Source: Hemicentrotus pulcherrimus (taxonomy: Eukaryota > Echinodermata > Echinoidea > Camarodonta > Strongylocentrotidae). From it: DNA of 64,000 nucleotides. The DNA is taken from NCBI GenBank assembly GCA_003118195.1, contig BEXV01000071.1, forward strand, positions 304,091-368,090, given 5' to 3'. Every line of letters starts with the position of its first letter. The stretch's first letter is position 1. Under the pieces are notes generated by a model that saw nothing but the letters and a program-made list of their open reading frames with translations, was not told the DNA's origin and made no database searches. Shown piece by piece: positions 49,697 through 61,189 of this stretch. A program made the position numbers and the translations under genes.

Positions 49697-49912
49697 ATGG
49701 CTTCAGTGACCTATGAAGAAGTATCTTTTAGATGGAGGGATGACCATGGGCTACAATCAGACTACCGATGCATTTCCTGTGTCTCCAAGCGTTTGTTGGG
49801 GGTTGCCTCGATACCAGCGATTAAATTTAAAGGATCCCCCAAAATACGGTGTCATAACTGTTATTTTGTCTGGTTGTCTGCGGGTCATTTCACCTCTTGT
49901 GGATATCTCTGA
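49697..49912 (+). other. unrecognised 71-codon ORF with paired CxxC motifs
   Basis: ATG in good context (AATATGG). The product includes YRCISC and, 25 residues later, RCHNCYFVW, i.e. C-x2-C-x25-C-x2-C, a spacing compatible with a zinc ribbon. A second frame over the same DNA is also open for 67 codons, which lowers coding confidence. It ends about 30 bp before the MITE at 49945. No protein family is recognised. Confidence 0.2.
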
Positions 49913-49944
49913 ATGACTTCATAGGGATATACTACACACTGTGT

Positions 49945-50123
49945 GGCCCGAATTCACAATGCAAGGTTTGAGCTCAGACCAAGGTTTGAGCTCAAACCTC
50001 CTTTTGTTTCGCAAAACCTCCTTTTGTTCTTTACAAACCAGGTTTGTAAAAAATGCGTAAAACGCGTCATATGACGTACGAAAACCAAGGTTTGTCGACA
50101 AACCTCCTTTGTGAATTCGGGCC
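49945..50123. mobile_element. complete 179-bp palindromic MITE
   Basis: Ends are perfect 15-base inverted repeats (GGCCCGAATTCACAA), continuing imperfectly with AAGGTTTG/AGGAGGTTTG on the two sides. It is flanked by TGT on both sides (49942-49944, 50124-50126), a 3-bp duplication as made by PIF/Harbinger-type transposases. The interior is itself built of AAACCTCC/GGTTTG repeats and inverted repeats. It has no coding capacity. Superfamily assignment is inference from the 3-bp duplication. Confidence 0.8.
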
Positions 50124-50214
50124 TGTTAGGTTTACTTGTTAGGTTATGGTAGGAAAGCGTTGTGCTACATGAGGCTGAATAGTCTGAATAATCTAAAAAT
50201 CGTTATGATGGTTA

Positions 50215-50285
50215 TGATGTTGGGTGATGATGATAACGATGATGACAAGGAGGAGTTGGAGGAGGAGGAGGGTGGTGATACGATG
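50215..50285. repeat. GAT/GAG trinucleotide-rich stretch
   Basis: Imperfect GAT then GAG/GGA triplets. The plus frame reads an acidic run (GDDDNDDDKEELEEEEGGD) continuing to DINEISDFLDST and a stop. It could be a real acidic segment, but it is probably simple repeat. Confidence 0.6.
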
Positions 50286-50329
50286 GATATTAATGAGATA
50301 TCAGACTTTCTTGACTCTACATAAAAGTG

Positions 50330-51690
50330 ATTCGTCCCAAATGAAGATTGTTCAACTTGAAGATTCCTATTTAAATACACCTGGAAACAGATGAAAGTAA
50401 GGACTTTTTTAAAGTGTGAATGTTACGTCAGAACTTGATAAGCTGAATGTTAGAAGAGTTCCACTCTTTCTAGTCTCTCATCCAACATGCGGGAAGTAAT
50501 GTGATGTTGCGGGAGAATTCGATTTATTAAAACACAAAACAAGACGGGCAGGAACAAAAGATGGAGAAAAAAACACCGGACAGTATGTGAAATTAGGTCA
50601 GACGAGATGGATAGTATTTATGGAAGTATGTAAGAGTATGGTTTCCGTATTTACGTCTTTTGGGAAAATTTAATCAACTGCAGGCAAGGACAACTGAGCA
50701 GCGGCTCTTCTTACCGCTGATATCACAATACAATAATTTGATTTGAAGCAAAATTCAAGTTCATGAACTTTGTAGGGAAACAGCATCTCACAACATGCAC
50801 ATTTAATGAAGAATATTTTCATTGAACCATTTTAGGACAACTCCTTAATTTAGTGGACTGTCAGCTGAAAAATAAATGTTAAAGAAAACAACTCTTATAA
50901 TCTCAATAATAAAAGATTTCGTTCTGCCCCTGTAAATTAGCGTAAAGCTCAGTTCGCTCTCAGAAATTCCGTGTATTTTGTTTGTCAGTTTATTTGTGTT
51001 TTGCTTTTGACCCATATATTTCAATTCAAAATAAAATTAAGCAAAATACTGACAACTACGAAGTGCGTTTTTCATCGTTTCTGATGGAATGTCATTAATT
51101 TTTATCCAAAAACTTTATCTGATCAAATCGAACGCACCTATATTTTGATGAACGACGCTCTCATAATTATGATTGAAACGTTGTTTACTAGAACCCAGAC
51201 TGAGTTCTTGGAAGACCTAGATATTAATTTGGAAGGGTAGTTATTGTAAATATCATTTGATCGAAGGAATCAATCGCCATGGTCGAGGAAAGGTGGTGAA
51301 TCTAAACATTGGTTTGGGATTTACAAAACAGTGACTAAAGTTGACAGCGAACATATTAATCCAGCTTTGAATCTCATAGCCAATACAATTCAGTTTATAG
51401 ATCGCATAATTTATTTTCTCTGGATTCATAAATATCATTCAGAAGGCATGTTCATCATCCCTGGATTATCAGTTGCGTATTAAAAGCATAAACAACTCAG
51501 CAGTAAGTGGTTAAGCTTTTGATGAGAATTATGCATATGTGGGAAAATATAACAACCTAGCGTGGATACTATTATATTATATAATACCCAGCCATCCACA
51601 TTAACATTGCATTGCACAAATAGTAAATGGACGGCAACCTCATTCCTAAATATAAACAAAATAAAAAGAAAAGATAGCGAGGAAAAGATA
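50330..51690. other. no gene seen
   Basis: AT-rich sequence with short frames only. Confidence 0.5.
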
Positions 51691-51699
51691 ATGAAATGT

Positions 51700-51965
51700 A
51701 ATTAGGAGAAGAGACAATGAAAAGGGACGAAGGCGCACTAAAGAAGATCTTATTAATGAGACAGGTAGGGAAAATTATCGAGAGGTGGGAAGATATCAGA
51801 CAAAAGGGGAAAATAGAAGAGGAGAAAAGAAGAAAGAAAGAGGGACAGTTATGGGGAAGAGGGAGAACAAAAAAGAGAGATAGATTTATTTTAAAAACGA
51901 ATAGGAAAAAACAAAGAGAGGGGAAAATAGAAGAAGAAAATGGACATGACGGAGAGGAGAGAGGA
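51700..51965. repeat. purine-rich tract
   Basis: About 265 bp of G/A-rich sequence on the + strand. It explains the opposing 132- and 186-codon frames, which are Lys/Glu/Arg-rich and Ser/Phe/Leu-rich respectively. Not coding. Confidence 0.75.
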
Positions 51966-52711
51966 GCTAGCTTGATGTGGCCTTGTGCTTCATCGACAAT
52001 ATTGATTTCGGCTAATCGATATTTGTTGGGGTCAACAGGTTTACGAGACTCGATGGATATTCTATTTCGCCTGTCGGCATGTTTTTGCCTGCCTTTGTCT
52101 CTCTTTATGAAATGAAGACAGACCAGTTTCACCCCGGAAGGTCATTCTTACAGAAGCCAACACTAGTTTGTAGGCACAAACCCTTATCAGTCGATTTGCG
52201 TAACGGTGACTGCACAGTTAGACTAGGCTGACAGCATACTTCATAGGCTCTGTATTTTAGCTGCTCCGGACACAGCCAGGGACTAAAAGTGTTAGGCTCT
52301 ACTCAAGGCTTTATGAAGTGTGGTAAAGTGTCAAATTCGAGTCTGTTCCTGCAGACTATTCAACACCTAGATTCTGCCTGACATGCAGTTCTCGAGGTAT
52401 TACTTATGTTCGTCAGAATACTTCGATCTCCAATGAAGACGTTTTCAAAAGTTAGTTAAAGGCATGCTGTAAAATTGAAACTTTCGGTAAGTCCAATATT
52501 TAAAAAAAGAAGTTTTATGAAATTGTTAAATTGCTCTTAGTAAACAGAATTGGGGAACTTAGATCTGAAAGAGCCCCGTTCCATGGACAATTATCCTTAA
52601 CAACATTGCTATCCATTCAGAAAAGTAATTTTCAAACTTAAATAAAGTCTTTTTTAAACATTTAGTACGACACTGAAGCCCACGTGTCGTAACAAGAAGG
52701 CTCAAATTGAT

Positions 52712-54190
52712 TTGATTTGATTTATTGGTTTCTGCATCTTTTTATTTCATCATACATTATCACGATTTTTATAATATGATTTGATACAATATTTCATATG
52801 AATACGTACACAAAATATAAAAAATTAATTAAATATGTTGAATACATAATTAACATTGGATTGAAACAAAAGTTCATATGTATATAATTTCAGACAGAAA
52901 ATATACGAAATTAAAAAAATATATTGAATGCATAATTAATTAGATGCAGGAGGGCTACAGCATAAGCAAAGTGGTTTGACGCGCCCGCAGCCCTCAACTT
53001 GGATACAAAAAATACAAAATTAAAAAGCAGAAGAGTGACTTGCAGAGAAGAAAAGAAAAGGGGAGAGAAAGAGCATTGGTTTTCTTTTAACACAATAAGA
53101 TAAATACATCTGCTGATTGAATACGGGTTCATCCATGGATGAATAAAAGATGATAAGTCAGGGACGAGTACACATTATTAGTTGAGTGTACAGTCACCTT
53201 ACAAAAACATGAATATAGTAGAATGACACGCGAAAGGATCGATAATTAAACAACATAGTTTTAACCACCTTCTCAAAAGAATACAATGTCCCAAGGTTTC
53301 TTATCACAACGGGCAGTGAGTTCTAGATGTCTGGGCCGGTGTGTCTAATGCATTTGAGAGACAATGCGGTTTTTGGATATCTTAAATGGAAATTTTCAGG
53401 TTGCCTTGTAGGATAAGAGTAGATGGTTTTATTCAAAATAAACAAAGGGTTTAAGGCAGTAGACCATTCTGTAAGCGGAACGTGAAAAGTGCTATTTGAA
53501 GAATATTGGTATCATCAGCTTTTAGAGTTTTTAGTTTTGAAAACAAGGGTTTGGTGTGGTCGCGATAGGAAAAATCAGTTTATATACGCATGGTTTTCAT
53601 TTTGTAAAAGTAAATGGCGTCAACATTGCTTTTTGAATTTGCCCATATAATCTTAAAATATGAAATATAAGGCAGTATTGATTAATTATATAACATAAAC
53701 CAGATATTTGGAGGGACATTATTTCAATTTACAGAGAATGCCAATATTATGTGAAATTGCATTAGAAATATTTTGAACATGTCTATTCCACCTCAGATTT
53801 TCATTAATCAAAACACCAAGGAATTTTGTCCTCTCCTTTTTTCCAATAATTCACCATCCAAAGAAATTGCAATGTACTTATATGTACACTGTATTTAAAG
53901 ATGTATTTCTGTTTTTACTTATCTTTTCTTTTTTCTTCTTTTTTCGCTCCTCCTGTGTGAATTTTTCCGTGTACAAGTCAAGATCACTTGTCAATATTGT
54001 TGATTAAAGAAAGAAAGGTCATCAGCGTAATTCTCTAAAAAGCAAACTGGCGTCAACTTAGAATATTACAGACTATGACGTTTTACTCTGTCTGAGGTAC
54101 ATCCACAGACACTGCCGATAACAGATTTCATGACTCTTTAACAATTACTGCATGTTCGTTATGATATAACATTTGCCTGAGGTACACTTG
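52712..54190 (-). mobile_element. decayed CR1/L2-like LINE (RT to 3' end)
   Basis: Minus strand, in order: VPQ-type motif (GTACCTCAG at 54177-54185, or the second copy at 54092-54100), catalytic YADD (54017-54028), TKFLGVLINENLRWNRHVQN (about 53776-53835), then a run ending in GPDI, a stop in place of Trp (53323-53325) and NSLP (53311-53322), then FEKVVKTMLFNY. It ends in a (TGATT)n-complement tail at 52712-52735. Spacing between YADD and KFLGV (about 62 codons) fits these RTs. Several frameshifts and stops make it inactive. The endonuclease half is not visible, so it is 5' truncated. Confidence 0.85.
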
Positions 54191-54199
54191 ACCAGCTTC

Positions 54200-55130
54200 T
54201 ATACCGTTTCAGTGTCGCGCACCTAATCAGCTGATAAAATAACACACCATCAACGTTGAATGTAGACCTTGCCAATCCAGTTATGGGACTACACAAACAT
54301 ATGAGGGCATAAAAATGTGATCCTCGTTTACATGCATTTGAAGAGCCTTACTTTTCAGGGAACATTTTTTTTCTCTGGTGTTCTTCCAGACTTGTATAAT
54401 AACAATGAAGACGCTCACAATTTATGTTTCTCCTCTCCCCAAAACCAGGGAGACTGATTGTTCTCTTTAAGCAGGGACATGATACTGCTTTAATATCTGA
54501 CATTTCTCTACATCCAACTCTACTCCATATCCTACGCTTCACATACGTCATCAATATTATGCATGGATGGAGACGTATCTCTAGAATTGATTGAGCGTCA
54601 TTCCTCTGAAATCCCCATGGGCTTTAATTTCATTTCACTAATGTTTTAATTCCAAACCACAGATTGGGTTGTCATTCGTGCTCCACAAACTGTGTGAATA
54701 ACATTTGAAAGCACACTGAACATTGCTGCAGCCTGCGCATAATCGTTTGGAAGCTCAGTGTTTATAACCGTTCTCTCTCAAAAAAAACTAAATGTTTCCC
54801 TGTTCCAATTGTATCGTCTTTCCCTAAGATGTTTTGTTATTGCTACTGATTTTTTCTTTCTCTATTTTGGTTGTCGGGATGGCCCCCCCCCCACTCTCTC
54901 TCTCTCTCGTTTTCTCTCTCTTTCCCTCATGTGCTGCCTTTGCTTCATCATAGTGTGAGATCGGATTTTATCAGTGCAATTTCATTTTATTAGTACAATC
55001 GGGAATAGCAGAGAGGGGGTTCTCTGACCATCAGCTTGCTTTCGTTATCATGCACTTCCATGATTCCCTCTGAAATGTCAATGTCTTGAAAGATGCAGAT
55101 ATTGCCATTTAAACAAATCTTTCCTCCCAG
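54200..55130. other. no gene seen; C-run and CT microsatellite
   Basis: Contains a poly-C run (54883-54892) and (TC)n (54894-54908). The 68-codon minus frame at 54348-54554 could be more LINE but shows no RT motif. Confidence 0.45.
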
Positions 55131-55199
55131 GATGGAGGAGCTGGTTACCGGATATAACTATTCGTCTGATAACTTTGATAAGCTTTCGATTTAGGAGAG
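55131..55199 (+). other. candidate 69-bp internal exon
   Basis: A strong acceptor with a pyrimidine tract (CTTTCCTCCCAG, AG at 55129-55130) and a good donor (GAG|GTAAGA, GT at 55200) bound 69 bp. The third frame is open throughout (WRSWLPDITIRLITLISFRF...). The second frame starts with an ATG in strong context and reads MEELVTGYNYSSDNFDKLSI before a stop inside the exon. It could be an untranslated or coding exon of the gene promoted at 42.0 kb, or chance. No homology is recognised. Confidence 0.25.
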
Positions 55200-55209
55200 G
55201 TAAGATTAG

Positions 55210-57360
55210 AGAATAAGAAAGTTATTGTTGTGATAAAAGATGGCATTAACTTAAAAATCAGAAAATGGTCGTTGACCGAATATCAAAATTCCTAAGAAAA
55301 ATACGTTATTTAGATGCTGATGTACACTAGAGATATATTGGGGTTATTGAAATAGAATGTAAAGTTCGTCATTATAATGAAGAAGGTATACAGAAATACA
55401 AAAACAGCACGTCACTGCCTAAAAAGAAATCGACGATTGTACAAATATTGGTAGCTCAACATTTGACTGGGGTGTACCCCCTCCCCCTCCCACCCCTCCT
55501 CATTCACCAATGCGCCCGGTCCTTGGCAACCTTTACCCCAAACATATCTTCATGACAAGACCGAAATACTAGTAGTGATCATTTCAGGATTTGAAAATAG
55601 ACTGAAAACCAGAAACGCGTCCTTGTATTATGTTTTTATATCAGCAAGAAAGAGCCGTTTGATTGACCACACCCTTCAGATCTTGACATTGCAGGTAAAA
55701 CATATATAGAATTGTGGAATCTTTACACATCTCGCATATGAAATATCACAGGGTAAGTCGAAAGAAATTGAAGTGATATGAAGTCTACTCCATTTTTTCT
55801 TTTTCTAACTTAACTTTGATGATACATGCTTAAAATCGAAGTGTGTGAGGCTGGCTTTAAGGTATCTATGCGATGAAGATAACAAAAGACGTAATGCTAC
55901 ACCCAAGGGCCTAAGCGACGATAAGAATCTCTAAGATCAAGGGCTTACTGAAACCGAGCTTTTCCTCACAAGTTCAAAGGAAGTCCTCAACTTTGGTACA
56001 TTGTATCATTGAGTGCGGAAGTATCAATATATTTATTTCCATCTGTTTTTTTTTCTCCAACTGATCTGCCTGTAGTCAACGGATTACCCAATTATCTTCT
56101 CGTATCACCGTATTTCCTAGTAGATACGGGATCACCAGCATAAGAAGAGCCTGGTGAATGAATAAAATGAAAAAGAAACCCACCTCCACTCGCGGTTTAT
56201 ATCCATTTCGGTTGAATACATTTCCAGGTCTGTCCACCACAGAATTTAAGGCGCGAACAAGTATAGAAACGGGGAGATTGGGGAATTGAGAAGAAAAAAA
56301 TGATTAATTGGTTTATGGAGTGACGTTTTGGCATTTTTGTATCTTGGGAGTTTGGTTGCAAATCATATGTAGCGGAAGGTGTATTCAGAAGACCGTGTAC
56401 AAATTCATCAAATGGCTTAAAACTCAGACATTGAATTCTTTTAGAAATACCTTTGCAGGTATATGTAACTATGTACATTATGCCATACACTTCAGGTGTG
56501 CCTATAAGAGAGCACCTTCCTGTATAATACATCTGGAAGAAATGCGGCAAAAAGAAACACCATTTATTGGCAATTATGATTTTTAAAAATGAAAGAAACT
56601 GAATACATAGTTAGTAATTCTCCATTTTGTAGTAAAACGTTACAGTTCTAAGTGAATAATCAGAATGTCGAAGATGTCACGGATTTTTTTCTCCAGAAGT
56701 TCAGTTCTATAATACGATTACATTACAAAAGCGTGCAGAAGTAAAGTAGTATGGTTACCGTATTACGTACTAAGCAGCCCTGACCAAGATGATTAATAAA
56801 TTATTTTAAAACGCCTGCGCTTTCCTATAATCAACAATACTCTTTCATTTTCATCCATATTCTCCGGATTTGTTCTCATGATCAATAATCGCCTAATCGG
56901 ATTTTAAATTCTGCCCCAATGGAATCGATAAAAAGGACAGTTTCAAGGGTATTGGACAGAATTTCAGAGCAATTCCATCGGCATTGACGCATGTAATTTA
57001 ACGTATGGTTAATATCTTTCCCATTGATTTCTTTACATGAGCATGGTCTGATAAATGACAAACACAAGCCTTCCAGTAGTCTCACTTTCTTTGTGAGCAT
57101 TTGCGAGTATCTTAAAACTAAATGCAAAAGTATTAGACACGAGATAATTGGTTGGATAATCTATCATCAATATTTCTAAAGCACACATTCAAAATTGTGC
57201 AACAATACACGAAAATAGAACACTTAAATTATCCTCTCTTTTCTTTAGTAAAAAACATAGCTACACATGGAAGAGATGAACGTTGTTGGTACCTAATTGA
57301 AATATTCATCTCAGTTTACTCCGGCAAAAAACAAACGTTTCCTGGTGTTTTACGAAAACA
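55210..57360. other. no gene seen
   Basis: AT-rich, with a C-rich patch at 55475-55510. The overlapping 117- and 92-codon frames at 56197-56586 are mirror shadows; neither is recognisable. Confidence 0.45.
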
Positions 57361-57368
57361 TCTGTGTT

Positions 57369-57514
57369 CAGTGCCGTACGCAGGATTTTTTTCAAGGGGG
57401 GTTTTGAAATCAAAAGGGGGGTGTTTTCCAAAAAAACATACATAAAACATACACATAAAAAAAAACTAGAGGGGAGGGTTTAACCCCCAAACCACCCCCC
57501 TGCGTACGCGCCTG
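57369..57514. mobile_element. 146-bp hAT-like MITE
   Basis: Termini are CAGTGCCGTACGCAGG (left) and the complement of CAGGCGCGTACGCAGG (right), 14 of 16 identical. Flanking octamers TCTGTGTT (57361-57368) and TCTGTTTG (57515-57522) match in 6 of 8 positions, fitting the 8-bp duplication of hAT transposons after some decay. The interior is G-runs, A-runs and C-runs with no coding capacity. Confidence 0.7.
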
Positions 57515-57779
57515 TCTGTTTGTCGTATATAGGCCTCATACTAAGTTTACTGAAGCAAAATAAAACTGACTATGCAGAAGAGCTGTCATGCAAATCTGTA
57601 TTTCGTATCCAGAAAGGGTGTTATTTAGTTTACTATTATTTTTTTGTTAATTTAACATATTATACAAGCAACAATACAATTCAAGGAGGCGCTAGAAGAT
57701 GAAATGTACAGCGGCGGACATACGTCGAGGTCTTGTCCACGTGACCATCTAGTCACGCAGACCATCTCTCACTTTAAGA

Positions 57780-57863
57780 TAAAAGGCCCGTTCAGATATA
57801 ACGCGGCAAAATGGCGGCTGTTTTTTTTCCCCTCTCTTTTTACTTCTTCTTTTGATGACGTAA
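57780..57863. promoter_or_regulatory. YY1-like and ATF/CRE-like motifs
   Basis: AAAATGGCGGC (57808-57818) is the YY1 consensus, often at TATA-less start sites, and TGACGTAA (57856-57863) is an ATF/CRE variant. The nearby GGCCCGTTCAGATATAACG resembles a MITE terminus, so the motifs may simply sit in a repeat. No exon follows. Confidence 0.25.
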
Positions 57864-57869
57864 AGAGTA

Positions 57870-59410
57870 ATACGCTTTAAATTTGATGTATCTTGCGCAC
57901 AGCGCTCAGTGAATAACCGTAGGACTTCTGTTGCACGCAATATGCCATTCCCTTGCACTTTAAAATAAAACCGCGTCATTCATTGCCATTCCTTGACACG
58001 TTGAATAAAACTAAAAAATACATAAAAAACGCCGCGGCTTTTTTGAGGGGGGATACCTAGCCATATCTGACATGTCTGAACAAGCCTTTATGACTTTGTA
58101 TAAAAGGCCAGCACCGGGCATGGGCACCAATTAAATATGTTTGTATCGCCTTAGGACTGAAACAAATTAGGATACAGGTATCAGGTTACCAGATTGCATA
58201 ATAAGGCTCCCATATTGAGCATCAATCGCGTATATGCAGGCCAGAAATTCAAATAATTGCGCACCGTTCACTTGTTTAATAGTTCACCAACTAAGGGAAG
58301 AAAAAAAATACTCCACCACAAGTTGGAATTAATAAACCCTTGTGATTTCCAACTACAATCAAGGACATCTCACGAGAAGGTTTTCAGGCTCAAAGTAGGC
58401 TATAAAAGCGGAAAACCACATCGGATAGGCGGAAAGTAGACGGATACGGCTTCTACCCTTATCATTTTCTCAATTAATTGATTCACTCATCATGCTCATA
58501 ATTAGGTTTGGACACATTTATCAAGACCATATGTTTTAAATTTAGACTTGATTTGCGCTTTCCGCATCCAGTTTAGTATGCTCGTTACGATGTAGTAGAA
58601 GAAAACTCATCGGACCGAAAGATGGAAAGAAAATCCCCACGAGTGTGTCACTGGAACCTCACAGAGTGTGCCATCTTCTCTTAGTAAAGAAAGGAGACCA
58701 ACAGAGTATCTTATTCCTACGGCTATCATTGATCAATCTCTCTAATTACAAGTCGCTCGGCTAATGTTTCTCTCACCCCCATCAGCATTGTTTGCAGCTC
58801 ACGATTCAAGATGGAAAGTCCACTCACTCCAAAACAAACTACAAGACAACGAATTTAGATCGACGACTTGTCTGGAGGACAATTGCATTTTCCTGATTCT
58901 AGTTCTGTTGTCATCCCGATGATGACTGTCACCTGGTAGATGTTCAAAAAAGAAAAAATAAATACTTGTTTGGATATTTATCTAATAATCACATGTTTTA
59001 AAAAAAATATTGAAAATGCCTCTGTTTCTAAAAGATTTAAGAGTGCACAAGGCAGGTTATGTTTATTGAATTTTGCATCTGTTCGTCTTCATTTAAATTA
59101 CGACGTCACTTAGGAGAATATTGGACAAACCATGAAAACCAAGGCATACCGACCGCCCTCCCCTTCCCCTTTATTTTAGATTTTTCCTCTTTGTAACAAT
59201 TACTGAACACCCCCATTCAAGATGTCTACCATGCTTTCTACCATTGTATAGTTGTCTGGAACAAATAAAAATGAATAGTCTCCGTCACAACATATTGGTT
59301 GGTCACACGTGATTCTTTTAGAAACCAACACCTTTTTCTGAAAACCAATCATTGGAAATGACCTTGTTGTTCACAATGACTTCATGGTCTAATTGTTTCT
59401 TTCCCTTGCT
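57870..59410. other. no gene seen; two TATA boxes
   Basis: TATAAAAG occurs at 58099-58106 and 58401-58408 on the + strand, each within GC-richer sequence. No open frame or splice donor pattern supports a gene start. Confidence 0.4.
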
Positions 59411-59417
59411 ACCCCTT

Positions 59418-59682
59418 CAGTGGTGTTCATTTATAGGTCCAGTGATTGTAAGGACATCGGTATGATGGGGTTGGGAAGGGACTGGTCTTCTCAGGTAGAT
59501 GAAATGGGAACAATGTCGCTGGTTAAGGAGGAGAGAGTTTGGAAGGTGGCGTTTCATCTGTTTTTGTCAAGTTGCCTTCCCCTCCCTTTCTTTCTCTTTC
59601 CCTCTTCTACTGTTACCCTCTTTGTCATTCGATGGGGACAGAGAGGGGCACAGGCCTCCCTGTCATCCTAGCTACACCACTG
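59418..59682. mobile_element. 265-bp hAT-like nonautonomous element
   Basis: The left end CAGTGGTGT and right end ACACCACTG are perfect inverted repeats of nine bases, with looser similarity beyond (AGG / CCTA). Flanks TACCCCTT and TCCCCTT agree except for one lost base, as for an 8-bp hAT duplication. The body has a pyrimidine-rich segment then GGGGCACAGGCC, the layout shared by the degenerate copies at 3.2, 31.8 and 33.3 kb. Open frames over it are repeat-derived. Confidence 0.7.
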
Positions 59683-59689
59683 TCCCCTT

Positions 59690-61060
59690 AAACATGATTC
59701 ATGTAGTCTAGTCACCCTATTCCCAATATCCCTTTACATCCGTCAGTCCTTCATTTATCGCCATGAAACATTCCGATAGAGCCTTATGCATTCATTAGCA
59801 TATACAACACTATTCCTAATGTTCAAGAACAGAATTGGCGTCACTGAAGTGGCGATTCATATTTCATCCTGCAAGTAGTCAGCGTCATCCGACATTTACG
59901 ACACATCTAGAGCGTTCAAGGAATGAATGGTCTCACAAAAAGGTGTCAAGTACATCAGAGACGATTATGTTGTCACATTTATTCCAACTAAAGCTTAACT
60001 AAAAATCTAGAGGCGGCGCCATCATTTGTAGATCCCGTCTTATCTCGTGTAAGAGTGATTTGTCTGCAATTCATAGCTGTCCATAAATATGATATATGGA
60101 CCTGTGTGTGAACTTTCATATGTATAACTTTAGCAAGGGTTTTCATTGTGGTGGCTTCAGCATGTCAAATGAACATGATATTTATGAGGATTTTTTGCAA
60201 TTCAGACACCATTTGTCTTCTTGAACTGGCTTAGAATAATCAACAGAGAGAGTGAATTATTGAGAAGCAATTTGCCTCAGGAATTTGGAGTGACGACAAC
60301 TGATGGAACCCTGTGAGTTAACGCATATATTCATGTATGAGAAGCACTTTGGTGACGCTTTTCTAGTTTCAAGAATCTATGAAAAAAAGGAATATTATTA
60401 TATCTACTCAATAGTTAACTTTTATAGATATTTGTAATGATAGACGAAGGGGATTTTAGGAAGTGAGTAGGGACAATGAAGACCCACACATAGAGGCTTT
60501 GTTGAGGATTGGGAGGGGGCGGGGCGCACCAGGTCCCTAGATATAAGAGTTTTATACAAGTGAAAACTGAAGAGAAAAAAGGAAATCGTTTAAAAGTTAA
60601 AATGGGGGTACGGTATACACCCCACCTCTCTCACAATGCCCCTATAGCAAGCCACTTGCCTCAATTGCATTGTGATTAGAGACCTGATCGTTGCGTCCCC
60701 GATAAGAGCTAGTTTGGAAGTGCCACTATGATGTGTGAGAGAGAGAGAGAGCAAATAAAATATTGTATGTCGTAGAAGGATACTGCGGTTTTAACATTGG
60801 CGTCAGGATTTCCTTCCCTCGGGAACCTTTATCATCCTCCTTCACCACTAATAATTGGCGTGTTCCAGAAAACTAAGCGTGCCCTCACTTAAAAGCCTGG
60901 ATGGATTTCTATATGGGAGTCAGAAATAGGACACCTTGTTTGAAGGATGTAGTGCTACTACATGACCGTATGAGGCACTCTTCCACGACTTCCACGGTGT
61001 GAGACGCCAGGCTTGAAAGGTTTGGACAAAACTTTATCAAGTGATAGTGGCTCTAAGGCC
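59690..61060. other. no gene seen; GA microsatellite
   Basis: Contains a GC-box-like GGGGGCGGGGCGC near 60515 and (GA)n at 60736-60752, with no supported gene. Confidence 0.45.
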
Positions 61061-61069
61061 AATTGCTAA

Positions 61070-61180
61070 CACTAATCGTAATTCTTTCATCCTACATGTA
61101 TACCTAATACTTTACCTAGCTCTATCCCAAACGCTATATCTAAACTAAGATCTTAACCTAAACCTTTATCTTTGGGCAAA
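61070..61180. repeat. degenerate CCTAAAC-like repeat
   Basis: Loose repeats of CTAA/CCTAA/CCAAAC words, resembling decayed telomere-like arrays seen inside many animal chromosomes. Units are too diverged for a firm period. Confidence 0.35.
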
Positions 61181-61189
61181 GGAAAGACC

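Noticed and set aside
50136..50324. 62-codon acidic protein
   Set aside because: Starts at TTG and the acidic run follows from GAT/GAG triplet repeats.
51572..52132. 186-codon minus-strand frame
   Set aside because: Ser/Phe/Pro/Leu-rich translation of a purine tract, with an equally long Lys/Glu frame opposite.
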